Positions 1 to 10,186 are shown, numbered from the stretch's first letter. The stretch: DNA of 20,633 bases from Symsagittifera roscoffensis (GCF_963678635.1 NW_026971159.1:1-20633), one strand, 5' to 3'. The notes: generated by a model from the letters alone, not told the origin. Numbers and translations: made by a program.

Positions 1-1547
1 ATAAATAAAATAAAAGTTGAAACTGCACTTAAATTTTGGAGTTTTTTGTTTTCCAAATAATAAATTTGAACCATGCGGGAGGTGCTTTTGAAGTTGATTA
101 ATCAACGTGTCAAGGGCTTCAATTTAGCATCTAGCAAATAAATCTCGGAGGATATAAAATGGGCTCAAAGGTGCGCCCAAAAGTAATATAAAAAAGACGC
201 ATAAAAAGAATTAAAGGCGAAATTTTGTAATCTGAAAACTGTTTTATCTAAGCATTAAATCTAGTAATACCATGTTGGCTCTGTTATGATTCATTAAAAA
301 GCGGCCTAAAAACAGTCAAGCTTAAAATATACTGCGTATTTCAAAGGGCGTAATATAATAAGTGGAAAAGGAAAAAGAAAGAATGGGATGATATTCTTTC
401 CTCAGGGACAAACCTGGAGGAGCAAAGTAAAGAACAAGAGGACTAAAAAATAAAGAAAAAACATACTGAAGGAGAGAGAAAAAAAACGAGAGAGTCCAAA
501 AAAAACAGCGGGATATGGTGGCGAATTGAGGGGAGAACGACGCAAGACCATAGCTCTGTTTAATACGGCGTCACCATCCGCGGGCGCAACTGCCCTCAAA
601 CACCGGCTTCAAAACCGAATTATCAAATAGCCGACTTCAATCAAAAAACATACAAGCTTTTCAGTTTTGTTCAAGAAAAAAGTGGTCGAATCAAGCAAAA
701 AAAAATCAATTCATCTAAAAAATGGAAGTTTCATCAACAAAAAATATATTAATAAAAATAGTAACTATTTATTTTTGTTTCATTTTCTCAATTTTTTGGC
801 TAATTGAGCGTAAGTTTTGAGGTCGTGTCGTTGCGTATAGCATGACAGCAGCAGTGTTTGAAGCATCGCTGGATGCCTTTGAAGGCCTTTCACTTCCAAA
901 ATTCACACTCAAGGCACTAAGTGCTAAAGGGGAACAAAATTAGAGAAACTGGAAAATTGCAGAAAAGGAGAAATTGGAAATTTGAAAAAATGGTTAAATT
1001 GGAAAATTTACAATTCGCATATCATCTACAGTGAAGAGCAAATGGGGTAGAAGATATTGAAACAAATTCAGTCCAGTTATAAATTTTTATCTCTCTTTAT
1101 AACTCCCAATTATTGCCCGAAATCGGAATGCGCATGCTTCAAACTCAGTGGTATGAAATGACAAGCCCAGAGAATTCATGCCCAATATACCCGCCTGGTC
1201 GTAGTCTCTGCCGGGTAAAATGTAAAGAATGGAGTACTTCAACTGAATTAATGCTTTTATTGAGGAATAAGTCCAGTTTTCACACTCAATTTAGATATTT
1301 GTCAAATTGGCAGCCAAATGGTAAAAGTATAGAATCACCATCAATAAATTGGCGTATTTTGCCCTGGATTTTAAGCCTTTGTACTTTCTGATTATGATGC
1401 GAATTTGTGTCTTTTAATGGCAATGATTATCACAAAGTCGGCACTTATTCACAGTTCACAAAGCTCAAATTTGATCTACGACAAATCACATCATAAATTT
1501 TCACAACCTGATTTGTTGAAAGCCAGAAAATGACACAAAAGTAACAA
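1..1547. other. AT-rich non-coding stretch, no gene seen
   Basis: I see no convincing coding exon, RNA gene or long repeat here. Short open frames exist on both strands, but they lack protein-like composition and supported splice sites. The stretch is rich in homopolymer A/T runs typical of intergenic or intronic invertebrate DNA. Confidence 0.5.
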
Positions 1548-1548
1548 C

Positions 1549-1796
1549 ACTGCTCGCAAAGCCCTGAATGTTCCGACCGCATTTTAAAGTCTATGGAGTA
1601 GTTTTTGCTCTTAAAAATGGGTCAGTTAATATCTGAGTTTTTTGGGTGAAAAAAAACTTGTTTGGGTGAAAAATGAGTGATTTATTGTTGAAAATCATCC
1701 CCCATAAGCTAAATAAATATTGAAGGGGAAATATATATTCAAACTTCAGTCAAAATCAGTCAAAATTGCTAGTTAAAAAGTCAAAATTGTGTTTGG
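1549..1796 (+). repeat. Dispersed repeat family A, copy 1 (short form)
   Basis: The order of blocks matches a second copy at 5740-6180. Shared blocks are CTGCTCG, then AGCCCTGAA.GTTCCGAC near 1560-1580, then a variant of TTTAAAG.TTATGG..AG, then GAAAATCATCCCCC near 1690, then GCTAGTTAAAAAGTC near 1770-1785. This copy is about 180 bp shorter because it lacks the middle section that contains an inverted repeat in copy 2. No coding capacity is evident. The family is probably an unclassified interspersed element. Confidence 0.6.
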
Positions 1797-2931
1797 ATAG
1801 AATAGTCGGAACAATAGCGGACAATTTCATTTCAAAGAGTGAGGTCCATTTCTCCGAGATGAAAGGGAACTAAAAAAAAGACTTGTTCAGATCTCTAAGT
1901 TCAAACAAACACTTTGTTGATATCCGTTGATTGAGGGCAATATCAAGTTTTAATATCAAATTGAACATAACGACAGTAACAAAAAAACTCCTCCATAGTT
2001 TTCTCTCTCTCGCACTCCTTGACTTTGCGAGAAAACCGATAGGGTTGGATGAGTTTGTTCAAAAGATTTGCCCGGAAACTGCGACGGATACCCAAAAGTG
2101 AGACTGTGAAATGCGACGGTAGCACGGCGTCTGCCTATTGACGAATTATCACTACCGCAACCCAGGGTGAATCTACCCACAGCACAGGAAATGAAGGCGT
2201 TTACGGATGGTAAGAATCGATTAAAAACTTGAGCTTGCTCCGTCTACATTATTTGAAAAAAGCACTTTGCAGGTTCGAGAAAAGAATGAAGCGAGAAAAG
2301 CCAATTACAGTGATAACTGTTACACAGTGTTTCGACTCCAGAAATCGCAAAGAAAAATGGTTAAAATATTGTTTTTTTTTCAAATAAATGTTTTTTCTGT
2401 TTTTGTTGTCATTTTTGGGGATGGAATATTCCAGGAAGCATTACAGTTACCGGCATTTTTTGAACAGTTTTTTTTTCAAATCGCCTACCAAAATTTTAAT
2501 TAAGTTTTTGATTTAACAGGAACTTTTCAAAATATGACTGAAAAGGCTTCAATGGCTTCGCAACAACTCGCAACAAAGACGACTCGTTGGAAAAAGAAAG
2601 CGGCGATTCACAAAAAGCGAAAATTAACTTAAAACGGAAAGTTTTTGGTTTTAAGCCGCCGCAGGGCGCTTTACGCGCGCATCGCCTGTTCGCGCCGATA
2701 ACCGGCTCTGAATTTTGCTAATAATCCTTTTCTCTGTTGGCAAGCTCGCAACACGTTGGCAAAACTGTGGTGGTGAGTATATTGCAAGTTGTCTCCTAAT
2801 GCAAGTTGTACCAATTTACCATAATTTAGCCAGGAAAAAACCTAAACCCACGAAAATTGATATTAGGGTCGTTATAATTTTACCGTGATCTCAGATCATA
2901 ATAACTTCAAAAACCTAATTTCGAAACTCAA
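1797..2931. other. Non-coding stretch, no supported gene
   Basis: No supported gene. A small GC-rich patch around 2655-2715 stands out from the AT-rich background, and a 32-codon lysine-rich frame at 2534-2632 lies just upstream of it. Neither carries evidence of function. Confidence 0.4.
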
Positions 2932-3030
2932 TGCATTACGAGGTCAAGCTGTGCACTGGATAGGCGCACAATTTGTTGTTCGTAGATCTCTGGAATCCAT
3001 GTTAAAAAAAGTCTATGAAAATGGTAAAGT
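2932..3030 (+). repeat. Dispersed repeat family B, copy 1
   Basis: About 100 bp aligns by eye with 18342-18440. The best block is GATAGGCGCACAATTTGTTG, flanked by CATTACGAGG on the left and TGAATCCA / GGAATCCA on the right. The copies have diverged by substitutions and small indels, which fits an old interspersed repeat. No open frame is shared between the copies. Confidence 0.6.
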
Positions 3031-4650
3031 TTTGTCGAAACAAGCAAAAAAAAACGGAAGAATAAAAATACAAAAGAGCATTCAGAAAAAAAACACAATT
3101 TCGCCATTTAAGATGAACATGCATGGGTGAGGCTTTCACATTAAGATCGACAAATCGTGTATTCGATAACCTGGCGCTTGGCCAAGAAAACGAGACCATG
3201 TTTTTGCAACAAAAGGGATGCAAAAAAGTTACCAGGCAAGAATTTGATCAATCGTACTAAAATAAATTTTGCAGTGAATCTCAAAGCAGAAAAAAAAAAC
3301 ATGAATGTCGTGAATTACAAAAACGGAATTTTTAAGCCTAAGATCTTCCATTTTGCGTAGAATCTATGCGCTTCACCCTGGAACAGCATTCCAAAAATTT
3401 GGTGGACAAGGGATGCTCAGGTGATTTCTCTGACACCGTAAAAAATCTGCAATAATTTTTTCTGACTATGTTATACTAGCAACCCAATTTTTTCGCAGAA
3501 CATAAAACAACAAAAATATCTTTTATATAAAATTTGACCTTATATAAAAAAGTTGGACAATTTAACTTATAAAATCATTAAAACATATTTGCAAGAGCCG
3601 TCAATTACTTTGCAACTAGCACAGAGTCTTCCAGAAAAAAACCATTTCACAAAACCAATTTTCTTCTGCATAAAACTTCTTTTTTCTATTTTTTGGTAAT
3701 CACGTAAAAGATGTCACGTTAATAAAAGTTACTAAGGAATTTTCCTGAAGAAACTTGAATAACATTTGAAAAAATGTTCCCAAATTTCAGAAAAAAACTC
3801 GAACTATGACTGAAAAGATGTTGAAAAATACGGCAATCACAGATCCTACAAAGCATTGGAATCTAATGTTTAAACTACGAACATTTTTTTGATGATGTTC
3901 TAATTGCTTTTAGTGTTAAGTAGTCTTTTATTTATTTAACACCGTCAAAAATTTTTAACCCAAAATTGTCCACAAAGAGCTTCTATAACGGATAACTAGA
4001 CATTGCTTGGCTATAAAATGGACGCCAATTTTTAAAACGCTTTCGAATAGCAAAACAAGTTATCAATCAAAAGCTGAACTAGAGGGCTATAAAAAAGCAG
4101 TAATTATCTTCTATATGTATCAGTTCCTAATTTTAGTTTGAAAACAAAAACGGGAAGGAACTAACTTATCTCTGGAAGAGTTTCGTTTCTCGGACACATG
4201 AAACTCCTACTTTAAAAGTTAAATAATCCATTCCACCAGGAAATTTCAGAGAACCACTCCTCTTTTTTTTTCAAATTTAGTATGTCATAAGCACTAAAAT
4301 AGTTTGTAAGTTCATTTTTTTCAAGTCTATACAAAATTTGGTGAGAATTTCATCATTAGTAATTTTTCGGAGCTCAAAAATCCTCTTTTTTTTCTAGCCC
4401 AAATTATTGATTTCTGTTTCAAATTTTTTACAATTTCTCTTTGCCACGCTCGAAACATGAAGTTGATTTTCTGAATCTTTGTTACTTCATATCTGCTTCT
4501 CATTTCCTCCTTTCTGCACTCTTCTAAGAATGTTTTTGATGAACACCAAGCTCACTTTCTGTTTCTTTGCAGCATCGTCTTTAATCAAGAAAATCTCAAT
4601 TTACTGACAACAAAATTTGGCTCTGTAAATTTTTTTTTCCTTCTTTCTGA
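3031..4650. other. AT-rich non-coding stretch, no gene seen
   Basis: Long A and T runs, with many stop codons in all frames. Short open frames at 3002-3223 (minus) and 3157-3360 (plus) are lysine-rich or low-complexity and have no supporting signals. No repeat unit was recognised. Confidence 0.5.
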
Positions 4651-4671
4651 CTTTCTTTCTTTCTCTCTCTT

Positions 4672-4716
<45 letters not shown>

Positions 4717-4720
4717 TTCT
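4651..4720. repeat. CT-rich microsatellite (CTTT/CT)n
   Basis: An interrupted pyrimidine run of CTTT and CT units that ends in TTGCTACAG at 4722-4730. The ending resembles a plus-strand splice acceptor behind a polypyrimidine tract. The downstream open frame (to 4914) has poor protein character, so I do not call an exon. Confidence 0.85.
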
Positions 4721-5027
4721 TGCTACAGAAACGAAAGCTGTTGACGCTGACTCGTAGAGCGTTCTTCTCAAGTTTATCAAAATTTAGTTTCCCTGATTAT
4801 CCAGCTAGTTTTTTTAAAATAAAAAAAGATCAACTCGCGCTTTCAGAGTATAAACAGTCACATTTCCTGCTAGGTGCTCTGTCTTATTGCACCTATAAAA
4901 CAATACAGTCTTAAGACTTTTTCTGAATTTCACTCTAAATTTTTACTTAATTTTATCAATATACAAAAGGTACAAAACTGCTTCAGAAGGCTTTTAAAGG
5001 GTGATCGACAAACAAATTATTTTAGTT

Positions 5028-5194
5028 AAAACCTCGACTACTTCATCAAAATTATTTTGCAATTTTTCAGTTCTCGTATAATAATTAACTACGTTAATTA
5101 TTATTTTGCAATTTTTCAGTTCTCGTATAATAATTAACCTCGACAATTCATCAAAATTATTTTGCAATTTTTCAGTTCTCGTATAATAATTAAC
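5028..5194 (+). repeat. Three-copy tandem repeat, spacing 49 and 56 bp
   Basis: The block TTGCAATTTTTCAGTTCTCG followed by TATAATAATTAAC occurs three times; the base G of GCAATTTTT is at 5059, 5108 and 5164. The first and third copies share an extra upstream section (CTCGAC..TTCATCAAAATTATT) that the middle copy lacks, so the real organisation may be a 105-bp unit that has itself partly duplicated. The apparent repeated peptide on the minus strand is a by-product of this. Confidence 0.85.
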
Positions 5195-5739
5195 TACATT
5201 GACGTTCAAGTTAACCGAGGCTAATTCTTCAATCAATCGCTGCAGTCACCGTCGTTTAACGCTTTAAATCGTCTTACACAAAACAGCCAAAGCTTTACTT
5301 TCTTTGCATTTTAGAGATTTCAAAAACAAAAGTATTACTTAGGTCCACATTGAGCCAATTTATACGAAACAAGCAGCAATTTGTTTTTGAAAAACTTCTC
5401 TCTTTTTTTGAAAATGATTCTTTTTGTTTCAAAATGGCGTCATTTAAACAACCGTGCACAGTGTTTCTCATTTTTTACTTGATTCAAATTTAATCCAACT
5501 AATAAAGAAACTGTCTGGCCTCGATCTGATACGCATGAAACGCTAAGCCAATTTTTGTTTTCAGTAAATTGAGGTCTTCTTGATTAAAGACGATGCTGCA
5601 AAGAAACAGAAAAGGAGTTTGGTGTTCTCTGAAAACAATTTTTTCTCTGAGTTAAACATTATGTTCGAGCCATTTTGCCCTGAACAATTATCTCCTTGTA
5701 ATATAAACCAAAAGACTTTTCAATATCATAATAAACAAG

Positions 5740-6180
5740 ACTGCTCGTATCAGGGCGAAGCCCTGAAAGTTCCGACTGCCTTTAAAGGTTTATGGGGCAG
5801 TAAAAACAAAAAGTAATAAACAAAATTCTAAAATTTGAAATTTCCTATGAAAATCATCCCCCCCCCCACACGCCATGTAAAAAACAAAAGGATAGGTTTC
5901 GCTCCTTTTAAAAAATCAATTATGGCAAATAAGCTTCTTTCAACCAATTTGGAACGATTTCTATGACGGATTAACTCTCCGCTTACGCGTTAATAGCGCG
6001 AATTATATCGAGCGTTAATTGTTCCAAATTGGCCAAAATGGCAATATTTAAACCCCCCATAACTTTACAAAAAATGATCACAGGTGAAATATCTTGTCAA
6101 ATTTGAGCTTAGGACAACAATACATTTCGAATGATATTTTAAAAGTTCCGTCAAAAATGGCTAGTTAAAAAGTCGAAGTT
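5740..6180 (+). repeat. Dispersed repeat family A, copy 2 (long form with internal inverted repeat)
   Basis: It shares its start (CTGCTCG..AGCCCTGAAAGTTCCGAC), the GAAAATCATCCCCC block and its end (GCTAGTTAAAAAGTC) with 1549-1796. In between it carries about 180 extra bases that include the perfect 12-bp inverted repeat described separately. Either copy 1 lost this section or copy 2 gained a nested miniature element. Confidence 0.6.
5944..6032. repeat. Inverted repeat, 12-bp perfect arms (possible nested MITE core)
   Basis: CCAATTTGGAAC at 5944-5955 is the exact reverse complement of GTTCCAAATTGG at 6021-6032, with a 65-bp loop between. The loop has further GC-rich partial symmetry around ACGCGTTAATAGCGCG. 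No flanking target duplication is obvious to me. It could be a miniature inverted-repeat element or simply a hairpin belonging to repeat family A. Confidence 0.5.
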
Positions 6181-6336
6181 TGTCTGAAGAAAAAAAAACC
6201 CACCCCGAGCTTGAGACGAGATTTTGCTACGATGAATTAAGATCCCCCAACAATTTTACACATGTTTCTCAATTAACTTGCCAAGTGAAATTATCGAAGT
6301 GAACAGTATGTCAATTATCATCTATCATTCTTTCTA

Positions 6337-6412
<76 letters not shown>
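6337..6412. repeat. CT microsatellite
   Basis: An almost pure CT run with one TT interruption near 6360. It accounts entirely for the apparent Ser-Leu and Arg-Glu repeat frames on the two strands. Confidence 0.95.
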
Positions 6413-6414
<2 letters not shown>

Positions 6415-6704
6415 GTATAAAACTCCTTTTTCTCCTTCCTTCGCTTTCGTTTATGACGCGGAACTGCTCTGTGAACACTGAATTATTTGTCACCTTGCCC
6501 TGTCTCAGCCGCTTGTCTTATTATCGTTTTGCTCTGTTAACCAAATATTAGTTTGCATGCTGTCAGTGAATTAAATATTTGCGTAATTTGGTTGGCTGTC
6601 ACTTGCGTAACTTTACCCATCAACAGTGAAAATAGAGAACGATAAGAGAGTAGCAAATAACGTGCAGCCAATAAAAATGCAACGTGCAGCCAAGAGGCAC
6701 CGTG

Positions 6705-6731
6705 TTGTGTGTGTGTGTGTGTGTGTTTGTG
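6705..6731. repeat. GT microsatellite
   Basis: A short GT run with one interruption. Just upstream the 12-mer AACGTGCAGCCA is repeated directly (near 6659 and 6681). Confidence 0.9.
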
Positions 6732-6824
6732 AAACCCAAAAACCAGCTTAAAAAAGGCTGCAAAATTAACCAACAAGATTGACCGCGTAAAGTTTGTTTT
6801 TAACGCAAAACTTGCGAGCACTTA

Positions 6825-7000
6825 TATCCGCAAACAGGATTTGTAAGTGGAACGAATAAAAAATAAGTCATGAAAATGTACCGGCAAAAATCCAATGATT
6901 TTCCAAAAATTTGATTTCAGCGATTATAATGCTTTGTGAAATACCATTTAAATTTTTTCTTTTAACTTAAACGGGAACTGAAAAAGGTTTTAAAAATGTT
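6825..7000 (+). repeat. Dispersed repeat family C, copy 1
   Basis: It aligns with 8575-8779 over its whole length. Shared blocks include ATCCGCAAACAGGA, TTGTAAGT.GAAC, AATGATTT..CAAAAAT, CAGCGA.TATAATGC, GAAATACCA.TTAA and GGGACTGAAAAA. It has diverged by scattered substitutions and has no coding capacity. Confidence 0.75.
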
Positions 7001-7510
7001 ACACAACTAAACTTTATAAGTAAATTAAAAAAAATGCAAAAACATTCAGTTACCGTGCATTTATTATGAAATGTTACCAAAAAATTTTTCTTAGTTTAAA
7101 AGTCTCTTTGAAAAAATACAAACATTATTAAAATAGTTTTTATCAAAAAAAATTGCTAATGACCCACTGCCCACAAGAATTTGATTCTATTTTTTGAAAA
7201 AAAAATTAATTTGATACGTAGTGACAGTACATTTTCTTCTTTTCTTCTTTAAAGTTAGGTTTTGAGTGTTTGCTGCTGTAAACAGGATAGAAAATTCTAG
7301 ACTTCGCTTGTCTGAACTAAAACTTTAAATAGTTCAAGGTAATTTTTTTCAAATCGGACAAGCGGTTAACAAATTGTAATTATGTTAAGACGAGTTAATT
7401 TCACATACAGCAGTAGAATACTTCCAGCTAAAAGTAAAATATAAATGAAAAGGTCTTCAAAAGTATTTGGAAGCCTTAAGTTTTTCTGCTTGTTTTGTTT
7501 TGCTGCACAG
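7001..7510. other. AT-rich non-coding; upstream region of the candidate plus-strand gene
   Basis: Nothing recognisable until the pyrimidine-rich stretch at about 7483-7508, which serves as the acceptor tract of the exon starting at 7511. I see no clear TATA box or 5' exon. Confidence 0.4.
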
Positions 7511-7513
7511 AAT

Positions 7514-7665
7514 ATGGCGTACTCAAATGATCAGTCTGGGCCTGTTACACTTTTTCGATCCGTAAAACAGGTAAATTAATAATTGATATTTTGGAAACAC
7601 TGTTCTTCTTTGATCAGGCCAGTTACTCACAACCGTACGGATGTTGCAGGATAAATAATCGATGA
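7514..7665 (+). CDS. Candidate two-exon small protein gene (34 residues)
   Basis: Not recognised as any family. A T-rich tract ending TTGCTGCACAG (to 7510) is followed after three bases by ATG. The first exon codes 19 residues (starting MAYSNDQSGP, ending RSVKQ) and stops in phase 0 at CAG|GTAAAT (donor 7571-7572). A 47-bp intron ends TTCTTCTTTGATCAG at 7617. The next exon reads ASYSQPYGCCRINNR and then TGA at 7663-7665. Reading through the donor instead gives GKLIIDI..., still open for a few codons, so splicing is inferred rather than proven. The ATG lying three bases after an acceptor suggests either a spliced 5' UTR exon or spliced-leader addition. The product has no signal peptide or membrane segment. 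It could be a genuine small protein, a gene fragment or chance. Confidence 0.33.
7571..7617 (+). other. Candidate 47-bp intron
   Basis: The donor CAG|GTAAAT and the acceptor TTCTTCTTTGATCAG both fit spliceosomal consensus, and the intron is T-rich relative to the flanking exons. Its length nearly equals the 48-bp candidate intron at 17707-17754, which supports a genome with very short introns. Confidence 0.35.
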
Positions 7666-8574
7666 ATGATATTGCTAGATAAGTTTTCAACTCACATGAT
7701 TACTCTCAAGGCATTGATTTAAATTGGCGCCAAATCAAACAAAAAAACGGTTGCTGTGCAGGTAGCACTATAAAATTCCTAAAATGTAGGAACTGAATAA
7801 AATATAGACATTTTTGTTGGTAAAAGTTAACTATGCGTTTTGAATAGTTTTTCCGAAAAAATGAAAGAAAAAATTCAAAAACTTAAGCTAAGTGTTAACG
7901 ACTCAAATTGAAGTATCAGCTTACCATAATAAGCCTATTGACAGCCTGCGCACTCGCTTTTGTCGCGCGAAACTAGTTTGATAATCGAAGTTTTAACGCG
8001 GTTTCTCTCGACACTGAGAAAAAATTTTGGAAACTAATAGAGTAGTTCCAATCACGACTAAAAGGGCTTTAATTTGATATGTATCAGTCAACCCAGCAAC
8101 CCAGTCCGATAGATTGGTTCTGCATGAAAAAGAAGTTAAGAAATTAAAACATACCCGAAGACAACGTTCTCGCGTCTTTAAATGATTGAATAGTTAAAAG
8201 TCTTTTTGTAGTCAAATTTTTACGAACAAATGAAACTTGTACTGAGGTTTAAGGAACGCTCATTTTGGATTTTTTTCTGCAAAAACTTATTGGGCTACAC
8301 AAGAGGTTTCTTTTAATGTAATTTTCTCACCCATTGACCCAGTAACTTTGACCTTTTTTCAGGTCAAAATTTAAGTTCGAATGTTGCAAAATTCTGCTAA
8401 GACTCCAAGCAAGTTTTGTCGAAAGTTTTTTGTCTTTTGTCAGCCTATCTTAAAAAAAACGCGTTTTAAAATTCATATTTAATTATTTTCGTCTGGATAA
8501 TTTAAATCAGTACTGTATGTAATAGATGATCATTAATTATTCATTGCTCTTTATACGCAATAAAGATCCGCAAA
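7666..8574. other. AT-rich non-coding stretch, no gene seen
   Basis: No open frame with protein-like composition and no repeat shared elsewhere in the window was recognised. It may include the 3' UTR of the candidate small gene. No clear AATAAA followed by a T/GT-rich element stands out as its polyadenylation site. Confidence 0.4.
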
Positions 8575-8779
8575 CAGGAATTGTAAGTTGAACAAATATG
8601 AAAATGGTAATGAGAAACGTACCGAAAAACTAATGATTTCTCAAAAATTCAAATTCAGCGACTATAATGCGTTTTGAAATACCACTTAAGTTTTGTTTCT
8701 TTGCTTGTTTATGCATTATTTATAAACTCATCAAGAAAACACGAAAAAAAAAACTAAAACAGGGACTGAAAAAATGTTT
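8575..8779 (+). repeat. Dispersed repeat family C, copy 2 (with about 40-bp insertion)
   Basis: The same block order as 6825-7000. Between the GAAATACCACTTAA block and the terminal AGGGACTGAAAAAATG block it has an extra segment near 8703-8748 that copy 1 lacks. The two copies lie about 1.75 kb apart in direct orientation and are diverged. Confidence 0.75.
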
Positions 8780-8789
8780 AGCAAAATAG

Positions 8790-8895
8790 TACAAAGGGGG
8801 ATCCTTTAGGTCGGCAGGGGGTCGAAACCCTGACGGGGGAGCGTCCGCAACCACCCCGCCCTTAAAACCGCTGCTGGGCAGTGAACGAAAATAGT
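8790..8895. other. GC-rich island, probable fragment of a transposable element
   Basis: About 100 bp of markedly higher GC than its surroundings, starting right where repeat C copy 2 ends. On the minus strand it reads as a proline/glycine-rich peptide within an open frame at 8720-8944. On the plus strand it has a small stem-loop, CAGGG-GGTCGAAA-CCCTG. The abrupt composition change suggests inserted DNA. I cannot assign it to a family. Confidence 0.35.
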
Positions 8896-9098
8896 GTGTG
8901 GTATTTTGGTGCCTAGCGCGCTTCAAAAGTGAAAAAAAAATCAATCACTGCAAATTTGAAAAACTGAAAAAGTTGGATAGCATGTTCAAAATTTAAAACA
9001 TTAGAATTGAAACTCGACCTTGAATTAGTATACAGCCGAGATGATGAAAAAAACGCGGCTTGTTAAAATGAGTTTGATAAAAAGATCTTCCAACTAAC

Positions 9099-9390
9099 CT
9101 TTTGATTTCCACTCGACAAAGGTCGGCGAAGTTCGTTCCAGGTTGGTCCCTGAAACAGAAACGGAAAAATTGCCCCCCTTAGGCGCTCTTTTCTGTTGGA
9201 TCCCTATTTTGCGGTGGTGGGGCTGAGGTGTTAATGACTGAATACGTGACCGAGAGAATTTGGGGGGACATATTGAGTTGAGAGATGCGGGTAGAGTGGC
9301 AGCGCAAGCGTGATCAGAAGTGGGGTCAATGAAGTGTTTGCTGCGGACTCCTGTGGCGCTATTTGGACGCTCTACTTTTTCTGGGTCCAT
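9099..9390 (-). CDS. Candidate coding exon of an unidentified minus-strand gene
   Basis: Not recognised. From ATG at 9390 the frame runs 97 codons (starting MDPEKVERPNSATG, ending FVEWKSK). It ends at a strong donor, AAAAG|GTTAGT (GT at 9098-9097). The frame's stop codon TAG lies inside that donor, which is what a real exon boundary would look like. Residue use is mixed and protein-like, and GC is higher than in the flanks. An internal acceptor, TTTCTGTTTCAG|GGACC at 9150/9149, offers an alternative 51-bp exon (9149-9099). The stretch near residues 65-75 is basic (QQKRAPKGG). No domain, signal peptide or membrane segment is visible. The next exon downstream could not be placed with confidence. 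Confidence 0.35.
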
Positions 9391-10065
9391 AATCAGAACT
9401 GATTCAATTTTTAATCTTCGGTTTTAAATTTGTGGAAACAAATCGTACATTTTTCTATAGAGAGAGAATTTATCAGCATTTATTGAAACATTCGCATCAC
9501 CAGTTTATAAGATATTTCAGGGTGTATATAGGCAATATAGAAGTAAATGGCTGGAGTCAAAAATGAATTCAATAAAAAGTCAATCAATTCCTATTCTTGC
9601 TCAAAAAAATTTCTTGTAAAAAATTCAATCAATTTTGATCACTTCCCAAATAAATTAACTTCAATAATTTCAAAATTCCTCTACAATAAATTCAATGACG
9701 CCAATTTTTGGTTTCAATAAAATAAAATTTGAGTTGTTTAGAATACGCGCGTTCAATAATGTCAAATTAGTGAAATTTGGGAGTGAGCATAAATTCAAGT
9801 TAAGACTATTCTGGTTGGGGGAATTTTTCATGTCAAATTATTAGTTTGACTGGGATAAAAGGGCTTTGAGAACGGTTCGCCCGGCATGATTGCTTAGAAG
9901 TCGACAAATTACTCCAAAATATGTATTTTCAAAGTTTGGGTCACAAATGTTATTTGCAAAACACGCGCAATAATCACCGGGTTGTTTACAAAGTTTCGCC
10001 CAGGGAGTCGTGTGGTAAGTTTGATTGAGTGCATTATGTTTTGGGCAATTTGGGTGAATGTTTAC
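9391..10065. other. AT-rich non-coding; possible intron of the minus-strand candidate gene
   Basis: Between the candidate exons at 9099-9390 and 10066-10152. It is T/A-rich with recurrent short TTCAAT/ATTGAA words but no coding frame. If both flanking exons belong to one gene, this is an intron of about 0.7-0.9 kb. Confidence 0.3.
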
Positions 10066-10152
10066 CTGGGCAAGTTAGGAGGCAGTCGAGAAATGAGGTT
10101 GCTGGTGGGTCGCAGCTTGTGCTGCTTTTTTTGGTCTCTTTCTCACCCGCAC
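10066..10152 (-). CDS. Candidate internal exon, 87 bp
   Basis: On the minus strand an acceptor, AGTTCTATTTCAG, ends at 10153, preceded by a long pyrimidine tract (the complement of the GA run at 10187-10250). A donor, GCCCAG|GTAAAC, has its GT at 10065-10064. The 87-bp exon is a multiple of three. The open frame reads AGEKETKKSSTSCDPPATS and continues without a stop through the exon; a second frame ends in a stop. It ends in phase 1, which is compatible with joining to the 9149 acceptor. No family was recognised, and the link to the 9.1-kb exon is inference. Confidence 0.25.
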
Positions 10153-10186
10153 CTGAAATAGAACTATAACATAATAACGTAATCAT

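Noticed and set aside
2534-2632. 32-codon Lys-rich plus-strand frame behind an acceptor-like TTTTGATTTAACAG, with a QLATK word as in histone H3 tails
   Set aside because: Five shared residues in a Lys-rich peptide can be chance. No other histone sequence is nearby and the frame ends at once.
4721-4914. Possible plus-strand exon after the CT tract and TTGCTACAG
   Set aside because: The acceptor looks good, but the frame has weak protein character and I found no convincing donor.
6278-6493. Ser-Leu and Arg-Glu repeat frames
   Set aside because: They are translations of the CT microsatellite.
8779-8830. Possible tRNA or tRNA-derived SINE (A-box-like and B-box-like words)
   Set aside because: No cloverleaf can be folded and the B-box-like word departs from consensus, so it is kept only as a low-interest finding.
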